From assembly GCA_029204225.1 (NCBI GenBank), contig CM055102.1, forward strand, positions 6,471,320 to 6,535,319: a stretch of 64,000 bases of DNA, given 5' to 3'. Source of the stretch: Diphasiastrum complanatum (Eukaryota > Streptophyta > Lycopodiopsida > Lycopodiales > Lycopodiaceae). The position numbers and the translations under genes are program-made. Below, one piece after another: positions 58,455 to 64,000 of this stretch. Positions within the stretch are counted from its first letter, which is position 1. Every line of letters begins with the position of its first letter. A model generated the notes under the pieces. That model had not been told where the DNA came from. It saw nothing but the letters and a program-made list of their open reading frames with translations, and searched no databases.

Positions 58455-58545
<91 letters not shown>
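58455..58545 (+). repeat. CT microsatellite with one interruption
   Basis: A CT run interrupted by CA near 58488. Confidence 0.98.
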
Positions 58546-58548
<3 letters not shown>

Positions 58549-58562
58549 GTGCATAGAGCAAG

Positions 58563-58660
58563 CCATTTCTAACCAACCATAAAAATTGCGTAATTCAAAC
58601 CATTTCTAACTAGCCATTCAAATTTCACATACCTAACCATTTCTAACCAACCACGATAAA
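58563..58660 (+). repeat. Three tandem 37-bp units
   Basis: The word ccatttctaac starts at 58563, 58600 and 58638, followed by caacca or tagcca. Confidence 0.85.
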
Positions 58661-58889
58661 TTAGCCATGACACGAATAAACTGTAAAAAAATATATACAT
58701 CTCATTTGATGCTAATATACACGATGCTCTGTGTGTATCAATATCTACAAGTTTGTGCTAAAAAAATCATCCCTTTGCGTGCCAAATGCATCTGCAGGGG
58801 TGTCAAGTACAAAGTCTAGCTAGGAGTCTGGAGGCATCTAGAACTCCTCCAAGTCTGGGCCAACGCCTGCCAAGAGATGACTTGAAAAA

Positions 58890-59823
58890 TCATCGATGCG
58901 TCCCCTCTTGGCTGGCCTGCCTCTGGGTCCCTGCCTCTGGGTCTGCCGGAAAAAACCCTCTGTGGTACATTCCTGCCTGGGGGTCTCCCTCTGCCATGAG
59001 GTGGTCTCTGAGAAGAACCGACTGCCTGTGAGGCTCTGAGTCATCTCTGCGCGATCTGTCTTTGGGCGGCAACCTCTGTCTCCCTCGCAAACTCTGACTG
59101 GCCATCATCTGAAAGGGGGCGTGAAGCGGGAGTACTGGGTGGGGGGAGGGCAATGGAATGTCAGTAGGGAGGGGGGTGGTCTCCTCGGTGTCAGCATCAT
59201 CCTCGGGATCACCCCGCAGAGCACGCCGAGCGGCATCGTCTGGATCAACCTCTGGCTCTGCCTCATGATCGGCCGCTGCAACTAGGCACTCATCGAGATT
59301 GACCTGCACAAGTCAATCATTCGTGAGAATAGTCGAAGCAACCGTGAGGGCATTAAACTGAATGTCTTAAACTAATACGAAAGCAAACGATACACCTGCA
59401 AGAGTAGGGAGCCTACGCCTCCTGCCCTCATGCTGTCCATGATGCGTCGAACCACCCTGGTGTTGGTGTTGCAGTACACCAAGTCATTGCATCGCTCAGT
59501 CGTCAGACGGTTCCGCCTGTTCGTTTGAACAAGGCTGAACGCTGACCAGTTTCGCTCACGCAAGCAGAACAATCCTACATTAATTGGCAACCACTCGAGT
59601 GAGTACCGACCTTGTAGAGACAATGCGGAAACTGGTTGGATGAATGAGATTAGATAACATACCTGTGAAAGGACTCCGCACGCGAGCGTCTAGCTGTCCA
59701 ATGTCGTAGCTCTCCCACCATGATACAGGCAAGAGCCTGTTCTCTCAGACACGTGCAAGGTCCTCACCGAACAGCCCCAGACAGTGCCCGCAATTGAGCA
59801 GCGATGTGCGTGAGTACACTTGA
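58890..59823 (-). pseudogene. hAT-like transposase C-terminus in three exons, one stop
   Basis: Proposed - strand exons are about 59823-59663, 59574-59396 and 59303-58890. The junctions use GTATGT/TGTAG and GTGTAT/TGTGCAG and keep phase; exon 2 is exactly 179 nt, with a split Gly codon at its start. Exon 1 has NCGHCLGLFGEDLARV, a TGA, then WWESYDIGQLDARVRSP. Exon 2 has LRERNWSAFSLVQTNRRNRL and ERCNDLVYCNTNTRVVRR. These match the hAT dimerisation region (WW, then C/RERNWS.F, then R..L...R..DLV). Exon 3 is an acidic then Arg/Gln-rich tail ending at 58890. The block is GC- and CpG-rich, unlike its neighbours. The single stop could come from CGA to TGA by CpG decay. The 5' part is cut off by an LTR at 59890. 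Confidence 0.72.
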
Positions 59824-59889
59824 GCCCGCGCAGGGAAATTGAGCGAACGAAAGCAAACGACAGAGCAAGAGTTTACCTGTAACTGAGCC

Positions 59890-60363
59890 TGTTAGAGTCC
59901 AGTTACGACTCTATCATGACCTTGGCACGGCCGGTCACCAGAGCGCCTGAGGCCAAGTATTGGTAAGGGCCGGTGACCGAGGAGGACATATGTCCCAAGT
60001 TGGGACCGGTGCGTCACGAGCAGTGACCCGGTGTGGCCGCCTGACAAGCTGTCAGAGACGCGGTGTGTCTTGACCGTCGGGACCCTAGCCGTCAGTGACG
60101 AGATGCTAGCCGGCAAGTAGTCGGGGTGACCAAGAGGGTCTCAGGTCTTTGGCGGGGCACGAGAGTGGTACCCTATGAGTCACTCAGTATTCACAGGTCA
60201 CAGGGGCCAGGCATGCCAAGTGGACTGATCACCCACAGGTGGATGCCATGTGCCAGTTGACGGGAATAGCAGGTAAGACTCAAGGAGGGGGTGCCTATGG
60301 TTGGGAGGTTCATTCTACAAACCGGCTGCTAGGATTCACGAGCTTCGAGACTAGCTTGTGACA
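59890..60363 (+). mobile_element. LTR, 474 bp, GC-rich
   Basis: It begins TGTTAGAGTCCAG and ends gcttgtgaCA, two bases before a primer site. It does not resemble the LTR start found after the RNase H downstream (62186), so the two ends belong to different families. Confidence 0.65.
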
Positions 60364-60365
60364 AT

Positions 60366-60377
60366 TGGTATCAGAGC
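60366..60377 (+). other. Primer-binding site, initiator tRNA-Met
   Basis: TGGTATCAGAGC directly follows the LTR end. A short leader (60378-60525) follows, without gag. Confidence 0.92.
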
Positions 60378-60529
60378 CTTGTTCTAGAGAGAGAAACGTC
60401 CGTTCTAGAGAGAGAGTGAAAAAAAAGCTTGGTTTTTTCACCATAACTTGGTCTATAGTGCTCAGATTTGAGGGAGATCTGTCTCATGTCTCAGATCATT
60501 TCTAGTGGGCAGTCGTTGTAGATTAGCAG

Positions 60530-62198
60530 GGATAAAACAGGTCTATAGTTGAGTGTGCGAGGAGCATGCTCAAGGCAAAGGGGTTGCCAAATTCTTTTTG
60601 GGCGGCAACTGCTGTTTTTCTATTGAATAGAAGTCCAACCAAAGCAGTTGAAGGAATCACGCCAGAAGAAGCGTATAGTGGCAACAAGCCCAAAGTGGGC
60701 AACCTACGACTCCATTGTCAAAAATGACACATGGGAGTTCACTACATTGCCAGAAGGGAAGCAACCAATAGGTTGCAAGTGGGTCTATAAGACCAAGTTT
60801 CATGCCAATGGAACAGTGGACAAGTACAAGGCAAGGTTGGTGGCGAAAGGCTATGCCTAGCAGGAGGGGCTAGACTATGATGAGACATTCGCACCTGTTG
60901 CTAAGATGACATCTATCAGGACCGTTTTGGCCATAGCCGCATATTTTGATTGGGATGTCCATCAAATGGATGTCAAGAGTGCCTTTCTTAATGGGCACCT
61001 ACAGGAGGAGGTTTTCATGGAACAACCGCAGGGGTTTGAGATAACAGGCAAGGAGAATCTGGTTTGTAGGCTTAGGAAAGCCTTGTATGGGCTCAAACAG
61101 GCGCCAAGGGCTTGGTATAGCCGAATTGACGAGTACTTTGCAAGGCAAGGGTTTGAGAAGAGTAAGTCTGATTGCAATCTTTATGTCTTCAGGGAAGGAG
61201 AAGACTTTGTGGTTGTTGTGCTCTATGTGGATGATCTACTCATCACGAGAAGCAACAAGGAGCTTATTGCTTGTGTTAAGAAAAATCTTTCTAGTGAGTT
61301 TGAGATAAAAGATTTGGGTTTGCTACACTATTGCCTAGGAGTTAAGGTTTGGAAAGGGAAGCGTTGTCTTTTTATCTCACAGGCAAAGTATGCACAGAAA
61401 TTATTGAAGAGGTTTAACATGCAAGAAAGCAAACCAATCAGCACACCCATGGATGCAAGCAACAAGCCATCCAAAAATGATGGTCCAGCATTTGCAGATG
61501 AGACGCTGTATCGTCAATTGGTGGGCAGCCTGATTTACCTTACTACCACCAGACCAGATATCGCTTATGCGGTTGGGATCGCAAGTCAATTCATGAGTAA
61601 GCCTACCGAAGCACATTGGAAGGCAGCCAAGCGGATCCTACGATATGTGAGAGGGACAATGACTTATGGGATTGGATACACAGATGACGGGGACCTTCAG
61701 CTGGAGGGTTATTCAGATTCTGATTGAGTAGGTGATAGAGACGATCGGAGATCGACGACAGGCTATTGTTTCAGCCTAGGTTCAGGGGCTATATCATGGT
61801 GCAGCAAGAAGTACCCTACTATTGCTCTATCATCTACCGAAGCTGAGTACAGGGCGACTACGAGGTCCGCCTGTGAAGCCATTTGGTTACGCCGTCTACT
61901 TGAGGACATGCAGAGTGCTCAAATAAGCCCTACATTGTTACATTGTGACCAAAGTTGCATTCAGCTTGCGAGGAATCCAGTCTATCATGCACGGACAAAG
62001 CACTTAGAAGTAGACCAGCATTTCATACGAGAGAAAGTGCACAATGGGGAGGTCGAGCTAGTTTATTGTGACACCAACGACCAAATAGCTGATATTTTTA
62101 CTAAACCACTTAGTAAAGATAAGTTTGAAAAGTTCAGAACTTTGTTGGGTGTCAGTTTGATTAAAATTGCCATTAAGGGGGGGGGTGTTCAAAAGTAA
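60530..62198 (+). pseudogene. Copia integrase end, RT and RNase H with large deletions
   Basis: It opens mid-integrase at RSMLKAKGLPNSFWAATAVF and GITPEEAYSGNKPKVGNLR, then is fused near 60700 to the RT start (IVKNDTWEFTTLPEGKQPIG, CKWVYKTKFHANGTVDKYKA). A TAG at 60858 and a TGA at 61725 are the main breaks in the rest. The RT has HQMDVKSAFLNGHLQEEV, LYGLKQAPRAWYSRI and the catalytic VVLYVDDLLITRS. RNase H has YSDSD, a stop, [33 protein letters not shown] and [13 protein letters not shown]. Gag, protease and the integrase core are absent. Apart from the deletions this is one of the better preserved RTs in the window. Confidence 0.92.
62174..62185 (+). other. Polypurine tract
   Basis: aagggggggggg-type purine run immediately before a TGTTCAAAAG LTR start. 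It would prime second-strand synthesis. Confidence 0.8.
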
Positions 62199-62620
62199 TG
62201 CCTGTTTTACCCCTTTGGCTAAGCACTAGTTAAGTTGTAAGTTGTACATAACTCATGGGGCATGTTTTAATTAAATACATGAGACCCCCCTTTTGTAAGT
62301 TGAGTAAATTAGTGCAAGTGGCCCACTTGGCCAGGTAGGTCACTCCTATGGTTGACACCTAGACTTTCCATGCATGTAAAGGAGTTGCTTGCCTCACAAG
62401 GGATTTGGAGGACCCACGCCCTCCTCTCTCTCTCTAGCAATTCATTTCTTCTTCTAACTTTTCAGTTTGTGAGGTGCTTATGCAATTCTCCTTGTATGTG
62501 ATGTTTTCCATAGCTATGTTTCTCAAGCTTTCATAGTTGATCTAGTATTGAAGTTAAGATACTCCATAGCTGGGTCTTGCAAATCATCACTGGCTTGTTT
62601 TCCACTTTGGCATCACTAGT
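62186..62620 (+). mobile_element. 3' LTR start of the Copia derivative
   Basis: It begins TGTTCAAAAGTAATGCC right after the purine tract. It contains a CT-rich stretch at 62421-62438. The end is not defined; it runs towards a - strand Copia fragment. Confidence 0.6.
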
Positions 62621-62742
62621 CACGTTCAAAACCACTTAGGCAACCTTTTTGGTTTATCTAATGTAGGATTTGCATTTGTCTTTTCCTTAGGTTGATCCTC
62701 ATCCATTTTGCCACAATCTACCATTTCATTTTGATCTTCTAT

Positions 62743-63045
62743 TTATTGCATGTGCACCTCATCATTAAGTAATTGTTCTCCATTCTCATCAGATCTTACA
62801 TCCCTACTGGTCACAATTTTCTTGGCATTCCAATCAGACAAATGATAAGCCTTGGCACGCACATTATATTCCATGAATATGCAATTAATTGACTTTGAAC
62901 CAAGTTTCTTTCTCTTCTCTTTACGAGCATATGCATATGCATCACAACCAAAAACTTTGAGTCTTGAGCTGCAATACATTGGCCTTGTAACCTGTGAGAG
63001 CTTCCTCATCCATAATTCCTTCCACTAATTTTGTTAAATACCTGT
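62743..63045 (-). pseudogene. Copia integrase C-terminal fragment
   Basis: On the - strand it reads RLKVFGCDAYAYARKEKRKK and CIFMEYNVRAKAYHLSDWNA, then VTSRDVRSDE. These are the Copia FGC.AY.H and SRDV.F.E blocks with some decay. It is cut by the LTR at 63051. Confidence 0.85.
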
Positions 63046-63050
63046 CTAGC

Positions 63051-63519
63051 TGTTACAACTCCCTAGGATCATCGACTGCCTTAAAGGTTCCGCACACCCC
63101 ATACCAGTGACGACGCACCGTAACCACCCAACCGTAGGGTCACAACCGACCCACCCCCATGCTCTGGAGCAATTGACATAATCATGCCCGGTCAAGCCTC
63201 CTACAATAACTGGCGTCCCATACTGCCAGCCATCGCACTCGGCTCTCCCTAGCACACATCTCCTGGCCTGGAGATACATCCTGGCTCATGCACGTGCTCT
63301 CCATCCACCAACTCCCGGGTAGACTGAGTGAATGGAAAGAGGGAAACCCCACCACTATATAGGCATAGCACAGTGGGTCCCATCAAGCACGGTCCTGCCA
63401 GTGACACGTGACCACCTAGGATGGTGACGCGTGGCACCTAAACATGTCGATAACTCCAGTCTTGTGTCATGCCCCTTGTGAGGCCGTCACTGAAGGGCAT
63501 ACCGTTATGGTACATAACA
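63051..63519 (-). mobile_element. 3' LTR of a Gypsy chromovirus, 469 bp
   Basis: On the - strand it starts TGTTATGTACCATAACGG after a purine tract (tattgggggggggaa) and ends ggagttgtaaCA. The ends form short inverted repeats (TGTTA/TAACA). The sequence just outside (ctagc at 63046-63050) would be one copy of the target duplication. The other LTR lies beyond the window. Confidence 0.78.
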
Positions 63520-63544
63520 TTCCCCCCCCAATAAAAACTTCCTT

Positions 63545-64000
63545 CTATGGGAAGAAACCAGGGAATCTAAGTCTTAAATCATCCTCCTTCTCCCAGGTGT
63601 CCTCTTCATCTAACATACCTTTCCAACGAATCAGATGTTCAGAAATCAAACGATTTCTCAGCTGATGTCGTCGAGTATCCATGATCTTTTCTGGTTCATG
63701 GGGTACAAAAGTAGTCAAATCCTCCAATAGAATTAGATCATCTGTGGGAATCAGGTCATCTTTCCCACCAAGTCGTTCTTTTAAACGACTAACATGGCAT
63801 ACAGGATGAACCTTAGTTCCAATAGGAAGTTCTAGTCTGTAAGCAGCTCTACCAATCATGTTAAGAACTTTGAAAGGACCGCTAAAACATGGAGATAACT
63901 TCGAACATTTTCCCGTTCGAAGTGTCTTAGAGTCTTTTGGGATTCTAAGATACACCCAATCACCGATCTCATATTCTCGAGGAGCGCGGCTTTGGTTAGC
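63545..64000 (-). CDS. Gypsy chromovirus integrase C-terminus with chromodomain (runs off the right edge)
   Basis: The - strand frame enters from beyond 64000 with REYEIGDWVYLRIPKDSKT and KLSPCFSGPFKVLNMIGRAA, then YRLELPIGTKVHPVCHVSRL, the integrase C-terminal GPY/F-type domain. A chromodomain follows (RLISEHLIRWKGMLDEEDTW, then EKEDDLRLRFPGF) and the frame ends at 63545, close to the polypurine tract. The aromatic residues W and W of the cage region are present. Chromodomains direct chromovirus insertion to marked chromatin. No stop interrupts the visible 152 codons, so the element may be young. Confidence 0.92.
   Translation of the reverse strand, partial: ANQSRAPREYEIGDWVYLRIPKDSKTLRTGKCSKLSPCFSGPFKVLNMIGRAAYRLELPIGTKVHPVCHVSRLKERLGGKDDLIPTDDLILLEDLTTFVPHEPEKIMDTRRHQLRNRLISEHLIRWKGMLDEEDTWEKEDDLRLRFPGFFP

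Overview
The window is nuclear DNA from a land plant with a large, repeat-rich genome. The evidence is a stomatal-lineage bHLH gene of plant type, plant telomere-type TTTAGGG units, and many Copia and Gypsy LTR retrotransposons that use the initiator-tRNA-Met primer site TGGTATCAGAGC. CACTA and hAT transposon remnants and very long CT microsatellites are also present. The lineage cannot be fixed by eye; a gymnosperm or another large-genome vascular plant is plausible. No bacterial, organellar or viral genome segment was recognised.

Only two host genes are well supported. The first, on the + strand (coding 6550-8288, three exons), encodes a group Ia bHLH factor most like FAMA. In Arabidopsis this group drives the last division and differentiation of guard cells. 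The second, on the - strand (52601-55011, 5' end not found), encodes an RS/RD-rich nuclear-type protein ending in a SMAP domain, like RSRC2. A third candidate at 58890-59823 (-) is a CpG-rich hAT-like transposase C-terminus whose three exons keep phase, with one in-frame stop.

Layout: 1-3000 holds opposed Copia fragments and a - strand Gypsy gag-protease remnant. 3000-6200 is non-coding and leads into the bHLH promoter. 6230-8288 is the bHLH gene. 8300-12100 is non-coding with several local duplications. 12109-15328 is a - strand Copia element with an internal deletion. 15930-18600 plus 24803-24911 is a + strand Copia RT-RNase H and LTR, split by a complete nested Copia element at 18601-24797. 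That insertion has 866/863-bp LTRs and a perfect 5-bp target duplication, TGGTT. 24913-31735 runs through a triplicated primer site, a Gypsy gag, a Copia RT-RNase H, an LTR and a Copia gag joined into a chimera. 31740-32456 (-) is a CACTA transposase remnant. 33015-35072, 39842-40340 and 42440-48007 are - strand Copia remnants. 36927-37113, 49492-49722, 50715-50787 and 58455-58545 are long CT tracts. 52601-57100 holds the SMAP gene and its upstream region. 59890-62600 is a chimeric Copia derivative, and 63051-64000 is a Gypsy chromovirus 3' end with a chromodomain, running off the right edge.

The host genes show no sign of working together. The retroelements record nested insertion, internal deletion and chimerism. 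The most notable signals are the exact 34-bp triplication of a primer-binding site, a palindromic G-box (TTCACACGTGTGAA) recurring in LTRs and leaders of several Copia relatives, and an E-to-Q change in the motif that in FAMA binds retinoblastoma-related protein. No clearly new multi-gene system was found.
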